Of a DNA stretch of 54,918 nucleotides, positions 35,992 through 45,278 are shown piece after piece; the stretch's first letter is position 1, and each line of letters starts with the position of its first letter. A model generated the notes under the pieces. It saw only the letters and a list, made by a program, of their open reading frames with translations. It did not search any database and was not told where the DNA came from. The position numbers were made by a program, and so were the translations under genes. This DNA comes from Parabacteroides sp. (GTDB lineage: Bacteria > Bacteroidota > Bacteroidia > Bacteroidales > Tannerellaceae): NCBI GenBank assembly GCA_017937385.1, contig JAGBDR010000053.1, positions 1-54,918 on the forward strand, read 5' to 3'.

Positions 35992-37989
35992 TTATTTTAT
36001 GAATTCTACTGTAAAGCGATACTTAAGCGAACCTTCGTTCCACATGCTGAAATTCGTTCCCCACAGATTGTTGCTCAGGTTGAAATGAATACCGCCGCGC
36101 TTATCCGGGTATTGGGTCGAATAGTTCAACCCTCTTGCCTCTCCGACATTCACTAAAAAAGCCGCCTCGCTCCAGATACGGATAGTTCCGGCGGAGGTGA
36201 TCAAATCGACATAGCGGTCTATCCCATGTTGCTGGCGGTTTCCTTTCTCCACCACGTCGAGCAGATCGACCGGAGCCCCCACCTTTTCGGCAACAATCGA
36301 AACCAGATCATCCGTATTGAACGACAACCAATAGGCTTCAGGAAGACGGACGGCCGGTTTATTGAATATTGTCAGTTCGATTTCCGCTTTCTTCCCATTC
36401 CTATAAGCCAGCGTATTTACATACATCATCTCCGGGAAAACCCGTTCGTCCACCCCCTTCTGCTTAGGGAAAACGAGCGTACTCAGCGTCCGCGTCCCGT
36501 TCTTCTCCTTTTGTGTCTCCTGCTTAACCACTTGGGCCGGCAGAGTAACACTCACCGCTTTCGACTTGTCCAAACCGGTCTTGCCCAAATCATCATAAGC
36601 CCAACCGTAACGGGCACGCATATAAGAATCGAAGAAACGGTCGTAGTCGTGGCTATCATACATCTGATAAGACAAGCCTTCCACCTTCAATATCCCGTTT
36701 TTCAACAAAGTCGTTTTCCACGGTTCTCCCTGGGTCAACACAATCTTTTTAGCGTACGTCGGCAAGGTCGGATTGTCGATTTCTTTCATCTTGACCAATG
36801 CTTCCTGTTGTAGATCGCCGGGCAGGTACTCGATGGCCTGATAGAGATACCAGTCAATCTCTTTCCATGATTTCTCCGCCATCTGGAACGGTTCGGTAGC
36901 ACGTGCCATCAAAAATGGGTCCATGTCGTATTTATCCCAATTCCGGAGATGTGTCTTGACATCCACCCCTTGCGTATGTTCGGCAACCAACCCCAGTTCG
37001 ACGGCAAAATTCAACGCCGCATCGCTCTCACGATCGAGTTTCTTCTCTTTCAACCACTTTGAATAGAGCGCAGACAATGCCCTGAACTTCGCCATACGGA
37101 TCGGGGAACTGCCATACCCGTAAATCCAGGTATCGCCAATTTCAGAGGTCACGACCGGCAACGACTCTTTTTGCTGTAATAACTCCTCTGCAATCTCATT
37201 GAACGAAGCGGCTACCAATCGGGCATTCGGATAGCGTTCACGCAGGCCGGCATAGATCTTCTTGACCGCTTCATACGAATGCGGTCCGTGATTGTCGCCG
37301 ATAAAGTTGACCGATATGGCCGTCTTTCCTCCCGGCAACACATTGTCGGAACCATAATCCTGCTGGTAAACCAAGATCAGTTCGTTTCCCTCCGGGTCCC
37401 TCCACCGGCAGAACTCAGGGACAGCCGGAATGGGGCAAGCCGGATTTACCCCGATATGGAGGAAGCGGATACCGGCCCGGTTCATCGGGGCAATAAGGCT
37501 GCGGGTATGCCCCGGCACATCGGTCATTTTGGCGGCAATCGTTTTTTTACCATATTTCTGGTCTAACTTATGCGCCAATAACAGGTTGGTTTCCAACAAA
37601 TCCAGATTCATCGTCTCCGTCTCCACCGTAAAAGGGACCCCGTTCCAGACGATGTCACCCTGCCGGATCGCCTTTTCCAAACGTTCCACGTCACGATCTG
37701 AAGCCGTTTGCAGGTATTTCCAGACCAACCAGGAACCGGTGGTCCAGACATATCGTTCACCGGAATGGTCGGCTTTCAATTTTTCCGCCACATCCAACGC
37801 TTTCGGGATAAACTCGTCGATATAGCGTTTCTCGACAACAGAACTCAGATCGGTAAACCCGACATCGAGGTGCGTCTTAAAGACGACATAGACTTTCGAA
37901 ACCTCTTCATCCACTTGTGCCTGCCCGCCGCTTACCGCCAGGAAGCCACACAATACCATTAAAAAATACTTGACAACAGATGCTTTCAT
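35992..37989 (-). CDS. DUF5054 (GH38-like) secreted protein
   Basis: This 665-residue protein has a signal peptide (MKASVVKYFLMVLCGFLAVSG) and the early motif FKTHLDVGFTD, which resembles the metal-binding HxD strand of GH38 alpha-mannosidase-type barrels. Other conserved pieces are RYVWTTGSWLVWKYL, MTDVPGHTRSLIAPM and EIGDTWIYGYGSSPI. DUF5054 proteins occur in PULs and have no settled activity. It probably acts in the periplasm on the same glycan as its neighbours. Its start lies 6 bp downstream of the second stop of the GH43-CBM6 gene, so its expression is probably coupled to that gene. Confidence 0.8.
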   Translation of the reverse strand: MKASVVKYFLMVLCGFLAVSGGQAQVDEEVSKVYVVFKTHLDVGFTDLSSVVEKRYIDEFIPKALDVAEKLKADHSGERYVWTTGSWLVWKYLQTASDRDVERLEKAIRQGDIVWNGVPFTVETETMNLDLLETNLLLAHKLDQKYGKKTIAAKMTDVPGHTRSLIAPMNRAGIRFLHIGVNPACPIPAVPEFCRWRDPEGNELILVYQQDYGSDNVLPGGKTAISVNFIGDNHGPHSYEAVKKIYAGLRERYPNARLVAASFNEIAEELLQQKESLPVVTSEIGDTWIYGYGSSPIRMAKFRALSALYSKWLKEKKLDRESDAALNFAVELGLVAEHTQGVDVKTHLRNWDKYDMDPFLMARATEPFQMAEKSWKEIDWYLYQAIEYLPGDLQQEALVKMKEIDNPTLPTYAKKIVLTQGEPWKTTLLKNGILKVEGLSYQMYDSHDYDRFFDSYMRARYGWAYDDLGKTGLDKSKAVSVTLPAQVVKQETQKEKNGTRTLSTLVFPKQKGVDERVFPEMMYVNTLAYRNGKKAEIELTIFNKPAVRLPEAYWLSFNTDDLVSIVAEKVGAPVDLLDVVEKGNRQQHGIDRYVDLITSAGTIRIWSEAAFLVNVGEARGLNYSTQYPDKRGGIHFNLSNNLWGTNFSMWNEGSLKYRFTVEFIK

Positions 37990-37995
37990 ATTCTT

Positions 37996-38106
37996 TTATT
38001 TATTCCTTTTTTCAAATGTAAACCATTCCAAGTTCATCAAATCGTCCTGTTCACCGACAGAGACACCCTTGAAGACCAGGACCAACGCATGTTTGCCGGT
38101 AACCGG
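37996..38106 (-). pseudogene. In-frame tail of the GH43-CBM6 gene after a nonsense codon
   Basis: Past the TAA at 38107-38109 the same frame stays open for 36 codons and reads PVTGKHALVLVFKG, then MNLEWFTFEKRNK and a second TAA at 37996-37998. TGKHALVLVFKG and the LEWFTF ending are the normal last strands of a CBM6 domain. Codon TAA probably replaced a Tyr codon (TAT or TAC) in a DIYPVTGKH context. This is decayed or conditionally read-through coding sequence, not an independent gene. Confidence 0.82.
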
Positions 38107-39726
38107 TTAGATGTCCGTCTCATGGATAGCATAAGCAACCTCCCCGTCCATCGGTTCCACTTCGCACGTACCGATCAACTCGCCCGTTGGATCATCCAAA
38201 CGGATCTCAATCTTTCCGGCCAAGTTCTTGCCCCAAGTCTTACAGATAAAACGATTCACCCCCGTACCGGTAAAATCATAATATTTCCAATAGGCATGGT
38301 CGCCATCGCGGATTTCCGACAAGAACTCGATCGGCATATCCTGTTCCGGCCGACGCACGGCGACACACACATTTCCGGACAATAGGCACGCCCTCGACGC
38401 CTCCATCCGATAGAATGGCGAAATCGGTCCGCCAATCCCTTGCGTCGTCATTTCCACTTCGGGGATCGTACCGTCCGGATTGAACGTGATCGGTTCCAAA
38501 CAGGCTTTCCGCATAGACCCTGTCTTCGTCGCATGAGTCGGCCGATGATAGGCGATGTACCATTGCCCGTTTATCTCCGTGATACACCCATGATTGTTCA
38601 CCAAATTCCGGTCGCTCCCCCAATTGTCGATAATGACCCCTCGGTAGGTGTAAGGGCCTAACGGGGAAGTGGCGGTCGCATAGTCCAAAGTCGCACAATT
38701 GGACTTGCCATGCCGGGAATGGCTTCCATAGACCAGATAGTAGATCCCGTTCCGTTTCCGCACGGAAGAACCCTCGTTGAAACTATCCGCCGTATAGGTC
38801 AACAGGCTATCCCGGACAGCTCCCTCTATGGAAAGCATATCCCGGCTCAGCTTGGCTCCCCGAACGTGCCATTGCCCCCAAAACAGATAGGCCTGCCCGT
38901 CATCATCGATAAAAACAGAGGGATCAATGCCTTCTATCCCTTCGATCTTCTTTCCGTCCTTGAAGGGGCCGTAGGGAGAGGTAGAGACGGCCACCCCTTC
39001 GTTCTCACCATCCTTGGCGAGGCAATAATAAAGATAATACTTTCCATCCCGATGGATGCAGTCGGGGGCATACAAGAGATCGTCGGAATAATCGACCTGG
39101 TCCCCCGTCCCTTTCGTGGCAAAAGAGAATTGCTCCACATTCCAGTGCACCAAATCGGACGAAGAAAGGACATGATAGGAATTCGAGCACCACGCATTAC
39201 CGGGTTCATCGCGCGAACCATATACATAAACCCGTCCGTCGGGCATTTGACGCACTTCCGGATCTGCAATGAAAACGCCCGGAGGGGCGATCGGATTCAA
39301 CATCCGGGCAGTCGCAACCCCCGGATATTTCACATCGCCATCCGTTTCCTTTTGGTCAGAGGCACGATCGGTAAAACGATGTTTCACATACCGCAAAACA
39401 TAGTTTCCTTTACGAAGAACCAGACTATCTCGCGTCAACTTCTCGACAATCAAAGTATCGGAAAAAGACAACGTCTGGTGGTTCCCGATACTTTTTCCCG
39501 TCAGGATCAACCGGTTTCCCTCATTTTTCCACGTTTCATACCGAAGAGTCGCCATATTGATGGAAGAGGCCTTGCCACCGGCCTCAATCTTGATTCCCTG
39601 CGACATCGACTCCATTCCCGGAACTGGTTCCACCCACGAGCCTTCGATACTTGTACCACTACAAGCTGTAAGCAATATGGCCGACATCAATCCGCTCGCA
39701 TTTTTTATGACTGATTTCATTCGCAT
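38107..39726 (-). CDS. GH43 lipoprotein with CBM6, truncated by an in-frame stop
   Basis: This 539-residue lipoprotein (lipobox LMSAILLTAC) has a lipocalin-like N-terminal part (GSWVEPVPGMESMSQGIKIE, about residues 25-120), then a GH43 propeller with Asp in PPGVFIADPEV, Asp in GIDPSVFIDDDG and Glu in SFNEGSSVRKR, and a C-terminal CBM6 (YWKYYDFTGTGVNRFICKT, KIEIRLDDPTGELIG). The domain is cut at ETDI-TAA; the missing last strands are encoded in the same frame downstream to 37996. The catalytic domain is intact, so activity may persist while the binding module is probably destabilised. It lies between GH3 and DUF5054 genes in the PUL operon. Confidence 0.88.
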   Translation of the reverse strand: MRMKSVIKNASGLMSAILLTACSGTSIEGSWVEPVPGMESMSQGIKIEAGGKASSINMATLRYETWKNEGNRLILTGKSIGNHQTLSFSDTLIVEKLTRDSLVLRKGNYVLRYVKHRFTDRASDQKETDGDVKYPGVATARMLNPIAPPGVFIADPEVRQMPDGRVYVYGSRDEPGNAWCSNSYHVLSSSDLVHWNVEQFSFATKGTGDQVDYSDDLLYAPDCIHRDGKYYLYYCLAKDGENEGVAVSTSPYGPFKDGKKIEGIEGIDPSVFIDDDGQAYLFWGQWHVRGAKLSRDMLSIEGAVRDSLLTYTADSFNEGSSVRKRNGIYYLVYGSHSRHGKSNCATLDYATATSPLGPYTYRGVIIDNWGSDRNLVNNHGCITEINGQWYIAYHRPTHATKTGSMRKACLEPITFNPDGTIPEVEMTTQGIGGPISPFYRMEASRACLLSGNVCVAVRRPEQDMPIEFLSEIRDGDHAYWKYYDFTGTGVNRFICKTWGKNLAGKIEIRLDDPTGELIGTCEVEPMDGEVAYAIHETDI

Positions 39727-39774
39727 GTTATTTTATTTAACCAGAAATTTTCTTATATCTTTATCTCTTACCAC

Positions 39775-42120
39775 TTATAACGTAAAACTTCCTTTCAGGC
39801 GGATATCTTCCACAGAAGAACCGATATAGATTTCAAAATCACCCGGTTCGAGAACCCGCTTCATCTGTTGGTTCCATAACATCAGATCTTCTTTGGCGAT
39901 CTGCAAAGAGACCTTTTTGGTCTCTCCCCGTTTCAAATAGACCTTTTGAAAAGCTTTCAAGGCTCTCATCGGAGTCGTGACACTACCAACAACATCCCGA
40001 ACATAAAGCTGGACCACTTCCGCACCGTCGCAATCTCCCGTATTGCTCACCTCACACGAAACAAGGACTGTCGAACCGCCGTTTAAGATCGTATTATCTA
40101 TGCTGATATTCTTATATTCAAAAGTCGTATAACTCAATCCGTGCCCCAAACAGAACAACGGTTTCGGATGGGCAAAAACATAGTCGCGCCCCGGTTTTCC
40201 CGGTGTGCCGGGATGTTTATAAAAACCTCTTGACGAAGGCTTCTGGGCCGCATACAACGGGATGTGCCCAGTCGTGGGCGGGAATGTCATGCTCAACCGA
40301 CCGGACGGGTTGACCTCTCCAAACAACACGCGGGCCACCGCCTCACCGCCTCTCTCACCCGGATACCAGGCCTCGACAACCGCATCGACCTTAGCCGCCT
40401 CCTCGCCGATCGTCAAAGGACGCCCGTTGATCATCACCAGTACAACCGGTTTTCCGGTAGCGACAACGGCGTCAAGTAATTGAGGCTGTACACCAGGGAA
40501 ATCTAGTTCATTACGGTCATACCCTTCCCCACAAGTGGCCAGCTCTTTCGAGTTCGGATCTCCCCAGCCAATCCCCGAAAGGGTCTGGCTCGTACCGCCC
40601 AACACCAATACCACCGCATCGCTCTTTTCAGCCGCCTCGACCGCCGAAGCGATACTATCTGTAAACAAAGAAGTTATGCCGCAACCTAATGCATAATTGA
40701 TTTTCACCTCCTCATTCAAATATTCTTTCAAACCTTGAAGGACGGTGACCCCGTATGCATTGTTCTTCGTGGGGCTATAGTCACCGAACTGTACCTTGTC
40801 CGCATTTGGACCTATCACAGCCAAAGACTTCAGTTTGCTTTTGTCCAAAGGCAAGATCCGGTTGTTGTTCTGCAACAAAACAATGGATTCTTCCGCTATA
40901 CGTCTTGCCAACTCCACGCTTTCCGGCGTATGGACCTTCTGCTGGTCCCCCTTTTTCACTTTAAAAGGACGGTCAAACAGCCCCATCTTGAATTTGATGG
41001 TCAAGACCCGTCTCACACTCTCGTCTATGACCGATTCGGACAACCGGCCTTCCTTCACCAATTCAACCAAGTGCTTATACCCATACGCACCGGGGGCTTC
41101 CACATCCACCCCGGCCGTTATCGCCTGATAACCGGTTTCCTTAGGTCCGTCGGCCGTATGGTGGAGATAGTTCATCATGCCGATAGCACCATAGTCAGAA
41201 AATATATAACCATCGAATCCCCATTCATCGCGAAGAATATCCTTCAACAACCATTTATTGGCATGGATAGGCACCCCGTCGATCTCATGATAACCGGGCA
41301 TGATGCTATAGATATTCGCCTCCTTGACCGCTCCCTCAAACGGATATAGGTGGTCTTCACGCAATTCCCGTTCTCCCACCAATGCCGGAGCAATATTAAT
41401 ACCGGCTTCAGGTTTGGAATAGGCAACGAAATGTTTGCCCATAGCCGCCAATTTTCCGGGAGCGATCCCCCGGGCCGACTGTTCCGGTTCGCCTTGCAAG
41501 CCTTTCACGAAAGCGACTCCCATCTCCTTGACTAAATAAGGATCTTCGCCATAGCACTCCTCTACCCGTCCATACCGAGGATCACGCGCAATGTCGAACA
41601 ACGGGGATAAGGCCTGGTCCACACCGGCCAACAGAGCCTCTTGGGCAATCACGCCCGCCATCTCTTTTATCAGTTCCGGGTTCCAAGTCGATCCTAAGCC
41701 GATCGATTGCGGGAAAATAGTCGCACCGAGCGCCATGTGTCCATGCAGACACTCGGCAATCTGGATGGCAGGAATCCCCAAACGCGTATGTTCGCGCAAA
41801 TAGCGGTCTGCCGCTTCTGAAAACTTGGCGATTTTTTCATGTTCAATGAAAGGACTTTCCAAACACCCGATACTCTTTCCCGCAAAAAGTTTCTCAAGAG
41901 AAGCCTCTGTAACCCGGCCTTTGCCATCAAACTCCAGCGTCCTCAAACTTTTCATATTCAGTTGTTCGACCTTTTCCTCCAACGTCATTCGCCCCAATAA
42001 ATCTTCTACCCGTTGTTCTATTGCCAAACGCGGATTCTTATATGGGAAATCCGGACTACTTGCCCAAGAGGAATGAAAACTCAGACAACAACAAACACAT
42101 ACACAAAAAATATTTTTCAT
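39775..42120 (-). CDS. GH3 beta-glucosidase (BglX type)
   Basis: This 781-residue secreted enzyme has a Cys-rich signal peptide (MKNIFCVCVCCCLSFHSSWA). The GH3 barrel shows DLLGRMTLEEKVEQL, DPRYGRVEECYGEDPYLV and MGKHFVAYSKPEAG, with the Asp nucleophile in GYIFSDYGAI near residue 307. The sandwich domain (SIVLLQNNNRILPL, AVIGPNADKVQFGDYS, GERGGEAVARVLFGEVNPSGRL) and FnIII-like end (VVQLYVRDVVGS, ALKAFQKVYL) are complete. The overall pattern resembles periplasmic BglX-like beta-glucosidases or xylosidases. It is the first gene of the enzyme block below the nuclease-gene interruption and has a possible own -7 box. Confidence 0.92.
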   Translation of the reverse strand: MKNIFCVCVCCCLSFHSSWASSPDFPYKNPRLAIEQRVEDLLGRMTLEEKVEQLNMKSLRTLEFDGKGRVTEASLEKLFAGKSIGCLESPFIEHEKIAKFSEAADRYLREHTRLGIPAIQIAECLHGHMALGATIFPQSIGLGSTWNPELIKEMAGVIAQEALLAGVDQALSPLFDIARDPRYGRVEECYGEDPYLVKEMGVAFVKGLQGEPEQSARGIAPGKLAAMGKHFVAYSKPEAGINIAPALVGERELREDHLYPFEGAVKEANIYSIMPGYHEIDGVPIHANKWLLKDILRDEWGFDGYIFSDYGAIGMMNYLHHTADGPKETGYQAITAGVDVEAPGAYGYKHLVELVKEGRLSESVIDESVRRVLTIKFKMGLFDRPFKVKKGDQQKVHTPESVELARRIAEESIVLLQNNNRILPLDKSKLKSLAVIGPNADKVQFGDYSPTKNNAYGVTVLQGLKEYLNEEVKINYALGCGITSLFTDSIASAVEAAEKSDAVVLVLGGTSQTLSGIGWGDPNSKELATCGEGYDRNELDFPGVQPQLLDAVVATGKPVVLVMINGRPLTIGEEAAKVDAVVEAWYPGERGGEAVARVLFGEVNPSGRLSMTFPPTTGHIPLYAAQKPSSRGFYKHPGTPGKPGRDYVFAHPKPLFCLGHGLSYTTFEYKNISIDNTILNGGSTVLVSCEVSNTGDCDGAEVVQLYVRDVVGSVTTPMRALKAFQKVYLKRGETKKVSLQIAKEDLMLWNQQMKRVLEPGDFEIYIGSSVEDIRLKGSFTL

Positions 42121-42536
42121 AAATTTTCAGAATAAAAATAATCTTAAAAATAAAATGTCTTTCACGGAACTTTATATTCGACTCCCATTGCCGATACTTA
42201 TTGTACAAAATACAAAATCAATCGCACAAAAATAATAAATTCAAGGAAATAATGCGTTATGATTTACCGCTATTTATTTGAATATTTTTTTGATTCGGCA
42301 AAAAAATGACAATATCTCCCCTAAATCAGGAAAAATCCAGAAACAATTGATTATTAACAATATACCCCAAATATCAGTTTGTTAAAAAATATTATCCTGC
42401 CGTGTAATTTGAAATAAATGGGGTAGAAAATCCAATTAGACGCAGTAGTAGTTTCGATTTAGACCAATGCCTTTTTGAAGAATTTTACAATAAGGTATTT
42501 GAAAATTGCCGATTTAAATCAGCCCTTTTATAAGGA
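42121..42536. other. Intergenic region upstream of the GH3 gene
   Basis: An AT-rich gap without a gene. It holds a possible minus-strand -7 box TATTTTTG at 42227-42234, about 107 bp before the GH3 start, and the second copy of the 93-bp dispersed repeat at 42376-42468. The stretch 42469-42536 shows nothing recognisable. Confidence 0.55.
42376..42468 (+). repeat. 93-bp dispersed repeat, copy B
   Basis: This block aligns without gaps to 9073-9165 (14 mismatches). The first box GGGGTAG is at 42420-42426 and the second, changed to GCAGTAG, is at 42442-42448, again 22 bp apart. Unlike copy A it is not followed by an intact gene on the plus strand, which hints at a moved or duplicated element. Confidence 0.75.
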
Positions 42537-42648
42537 AGATGCTCATCATAGACAGCCCCTTCCGCTTTCGTCATGTTGTAATAGCGCAACTTCTCGCGGG
42601 CTTCGGCCAGGCCGAGGATTTTCGTATCGGCTGCGATCACTCCGTTCT
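42537..42648 (-). pseudogene. Internal fragment of an Rpn-family nuclease gene
   Basis: This 112-bp block aligns without gaps to 44491-44602 inside the complete Rpn gene, with 9 mismatches by eye (about 92% identity). It corresponds to residues about 205-241 of that protein (AREKLRYYNMTKAERDAYDE region). Neither end of the gene is present, and the fragment directly abuts the stop of the AAA-ATPase gene at 42650. It marks an earlier insertion, duplication or gene-conversion event. Confidence 0.85.
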
Positions 42649-42649
42649 C

Positions 42650-44200
42650 TTACGGCCGGACGATCCACTTCGCAATATTCCGTGTTTCATTATCGAAACT
42701 CACACCGATTTTAAACAGAGTCCGCAGGTCAGATGCAAATGGTAAGGCGTATTGCCTGTCTTCAATCTGTTGCAACGCCTCTTCTGCAGTCCCATTCAAC
42801 TTGAACTCCATGACATAAATATAACGGTCGGTCTGCAACACCAAATCTATCCGTCCGCGGGAAGTGTGATACTCCACTCGGGCATAAAAACCGACCAACT
42901 TGAAAACTATAAACAAAACATTCTGGTAATGGACCTCCAAATTACGGATCAACTCATAGGGCGTATCGGCAAAGAAACTTTGAAGGCGGACAAAAAACGC
43001 ATCTACATCCCCCTTACGGATATCTCTAACAAAATGCTGAACCTGGAATGCGGTGTCAACCGATTTTACCGATGTATAAAAAGGCAACAGATAACGGGTA
43101 AACCCTTCTGCGACTTCCTCATTCGGGAAACCAAGCGTATACATCTTAAACTCCGGATCATACCCCTTGATCGTCAGATAACCACTTTGGTAAATGACCG
43201 GTATGGGATTGTATGAAACGGCATCGATGCTGTTCAACACATCCGCATCCGTTTCCGTATGCGCCATACGATACAAATCATAATCTGTACGTTTCAACAA
43301 TTCGACCAAATAAGTGGGAGTTCCCGTTTCAAACCAATAACTTCCCAACTGCTTATATTTAAACGCATTCAAAAGACTGAACGGATTATAAACGCCCGGA
43401 CTACTCGCCGTGAAACGATAACCGTCATACTGTTTCTTCAACAAAGAACAAGTCTCTTCAAACGGAAGGTTCAACGAAGTTCCCAAAGCATGAATGTCAT
43501 CTTCAAAATAAGTATGCAACTCTTCTTCCGAAATACCGCAAAGGGTTACATACGGATCACGCATGGACAAGTCGTCCAAGTTGTTCAAATCACTGAATAC
43601 GCTTACTTTACCAAACTTCGTAACACCAGTCATTAAGGCAAAGCGGATCGCACCGTCCATCGTCTTCAACACTCCATAGAAAGGTTTCAGCATATTACGG
43701 AACTCTTCCAAGAGTACTTCATTCCCAATCGCCTGCAACAAAGGTTTATCATATTCATCCACCAAAATAACCACACGCCGCCCCGTCTTTTCATACGCAC
43801 GGCGGACCACACCGGCAAAACGCAAAGCCAGGCTTCGTTCTGCCGGATCTGCCCCATACAATGTTTCCCAAGCGACTAAACTCCGATTTAATATATCTTC
43901 CAAGTCCTTCCCGGATTGGTATTGCGAAATATTAAGGTCAATATGCAGAATCGGATAGGCCACCCAATCCTTCTCCAACCGCTCCATCGCCAAGCCTTTG
44001 AATAACTCTTTCTTTCCTTGGAAATAAGCGTCCAAAGTAGATAACAACAGGCTTTTCCCAAAACGACGAGGACGGCTCAGGAAATAATAACTCCCCGTCC
44101 GAACCAATTGATAAATCAATGCGGTCTTATCAATATAAAGATACCCCTCTTTGCGGATCTTCTCAAAGTTCTGTATACCTATCGGATAAAATGTTGCCAT
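42650..44200 (-). CDS. AAA-ATPase-like protein with PD-(D/E)XK nuclease domain
   Basis: This 516-residue protein begins MATFYPIGIQNFEKIRKEGYLY and shows an ATPase-like part: SRPRRFGKSLLLSTL as phosphate-binding loop near residue 45, VVILVDEYDKPLL as Walker B near 150, and FALMTGVTKFGKVSVFSDLNNL. The C-terminal part has the nuclease-like core RIDLVLQTDRYIYVMEFKLNG (Asp...GluXLys). This pairing is the AAA-ATPase_like/PDDEXK_9 family, multicopy in Bacteroidales and of unknown function. The ATG at 44200 fits the family start; an extra 8 codons upstream are open. With the Rpn gene it interrupts the PUL. A relative begins at the window's left edge. Confidence 0.88.
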   Translation of the reverse strand: MATFYPIGIQNFEKIRKEGYLYIDKTALIYQLVRTGSYYFLSRPRRFGKSLLLSTLDAYFQGKKELFKGLAMERLEKDWVAYPILHIDLNISQYQSGKDLEDILNRSLVAWETLYGADPAERSLALRFAGVVRRAYEKTGRRVVILVDEYDKPLLQAIGNEVLLEEFRNMLKPFYGVLKTMDGAIRFALMTGVTKFGKVSVFSDLNNLDDLSMRDPYVTLCGISEEELHTYFEDDIHALGTSLNLPFEETCSLLKKQYDGYRFTASSPGVYNPFSLLNAFKYKQLGSYWFETGTPTYLVELLKRTDYDLYRMAHTETDADVLNSIDAVSYNPIPVIYQSGYLTIKGYDPEFKMYTLGFPNEEVAEGFTRYLLPFYTSVKSVDTAFQVQHFVRDIRKGDVDAFFVRLQSFFADTPYELIRNLEVHYQNVLFIVFKLVGFYARVEYHTSRGRIDLVLQTDRYIYVMEFKLNGTAEEALQQIEDRQYALPFASDLRTLFKIGVSFDNETRNIAKWIVRP

Positions 44201-44267
44201 AATCTGCTTTTGTTTACGTATCAAGACAAAAGTAATTAAAAATAAAATATGAAAAACACACCTTCAG

Positions 44268-45215
44268 TCAAAGAGCCGAAATTTCTTCAACCGACAGTCC
44301 GGTTGACAAAGAAATGATGTCTGAAGAAACACCACTCTTTTTCAGATTACGGGCAATTTCTATCTGTTTTTTCCTTTCCCCCTCTGCACGTCCTTCTACA
44401 CGTCCCTTGGCAAGTCCTTTAGCAAGCCCTTCCTCCACACCTTCCATGCGGGTGGTTCCCAAAAGATCGTTCTGTATCATCAATGCGCTGAGATGCTCAT
44501 CATAGGCATCCCGTTCCGCTTTCGTCATGTTGTAATAGCGCAACTTCTCGCGAGCTTCAGCCAAGCCGGGGGTTTTCGTATCGGCGGCGATCACTCCGTT
44601 CTTGAGGTAATTCACCCATTCTTCCAAAGGGGTGGCGGCCACTTTGTCGAACTCATTCACACGAATCAGAAAATATTCCGGATAGATTTCAGCTGGTGAT
44701 TTGGTTACAATCACCTCTTTTTCTTTGGCCGTTATCTTCAAACGGTCACCGGTATGGACACCAACAAAATGCGTCATCCCATGGTATAGGTAATCGCGCC
44801 CTTTACCCAAGTCGAAATAAAGAATACTAATGGAGTAGATTTTCTTTACCTCTTGATAAGTCGAACCTAAGGAAATATGTTCGGTAATAGCCTTTGCCAC
44901 GCCATAAAGGATCCGTTCCAAATAATAGACCTCCCGCGTGTTCTGGATTTCGACAATGATAATTTCATCTTTGCTGTTTTTCGCCTTGATATCGACCCGA
45001 TTGTATTTATCCTCTGCAAATTCCTGGTTTCCTTCACTTTCCAGAATTTCTACAATCGTAACTTTCTCATTCAACAATACAGTCAGAAGCCCTTCGAGCA
45101 CCCCGAAGTTCGCCTTTTGGCGAAGCAAACGCTTGATTGCCCAGTCAAAACGAATGTATTTGTCCATCAATTCCTTGCTCATTACTTCCTTACTTTTGTT
45201 TGCTTCTTTTTTCAT
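44268..45215 (-). CDS. Rpn-family recombination-promoting nuclease (PD-(D/E)XK)
   Basis: This 315-residue protein starts MKKEANKSKEVMSKELMDKY and continues with IRFDWAIKRLLRQKANFGVLEGLL, typical of the PDDEXK_2 (Rpn/YhgA-like) family. The nuclease motif is NRVDIKAKNSKDEIIIVEIQ (Asp...GluXGln). The C-terminal tail has short Lys/Arg-Gly-Glu repeats (GLAKGLAKGRVEGRAEGERK), as is common in the family. E. coli Rpn proteins are DNA endonucleases that raise RecA-independent recombination; a similar role here is inferred. The ATG at 45215 is chosen because the upstream frame reads through a strong hairpin. It breaks the PUL gene order. Confidence 0.88.
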   Translation of the reverse strand: MKKEANKSKEVMSKELMDKYIRFDWAIKRLLRQKANFGVLEGLLTVLLNEKVTIVEILESEGNQEFAEDKYNRVDIKAKNSKDEIIIVEIQNTREVYYLERILYGVAKAITEHISLGSTYQEVKKIYSISILYFDLGKGRDYLYHGMTHFVGVHTGDRLKITAKEKEVIVTKSPAEIYPEYFLIRVNEFDKVAATPLEEWVNYLKNGVIAADTKTPGLAEAREKLRYYNMTKAERDAYDEHLSALMIQNDLLGTTRMEGVEEGLAKGLAKGRVEGRAEGERKKQIEIARNLKKSGVSSDIISLSTGLSVEEISAL

Positions 45216-45230
45216 AGTTATTTGATTTTT

Positions 45231-45260
45231 GCTTCCCTGCCCGACGGTGGGCAGAGAAGC
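45231..45260. repeat. Hairpin before the Rpn gene
   Basis: GCTTCCCTGCCC (45231-45242) pairs with GGGCAGAGAAGC (45249-45260) with one mismatch and a 6-nt loop. It ends 15 nt before the Rpn start codon on the minus strand and has no T-run, so it may limit read-in or translation. It shares the TCCCTGCC core with the hairpin at 6264-6307. Confidence 0.65.
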
Positions 45261-45278
45261 AAATGTACACATTTTACT

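Noticed and set aside
45231-45260. Hairpin as terminator of the GH116/RbsD-like operon
   Set aside because: No T-run follows on the minus strand; the sequence after the stem is AAAAATCAAA.
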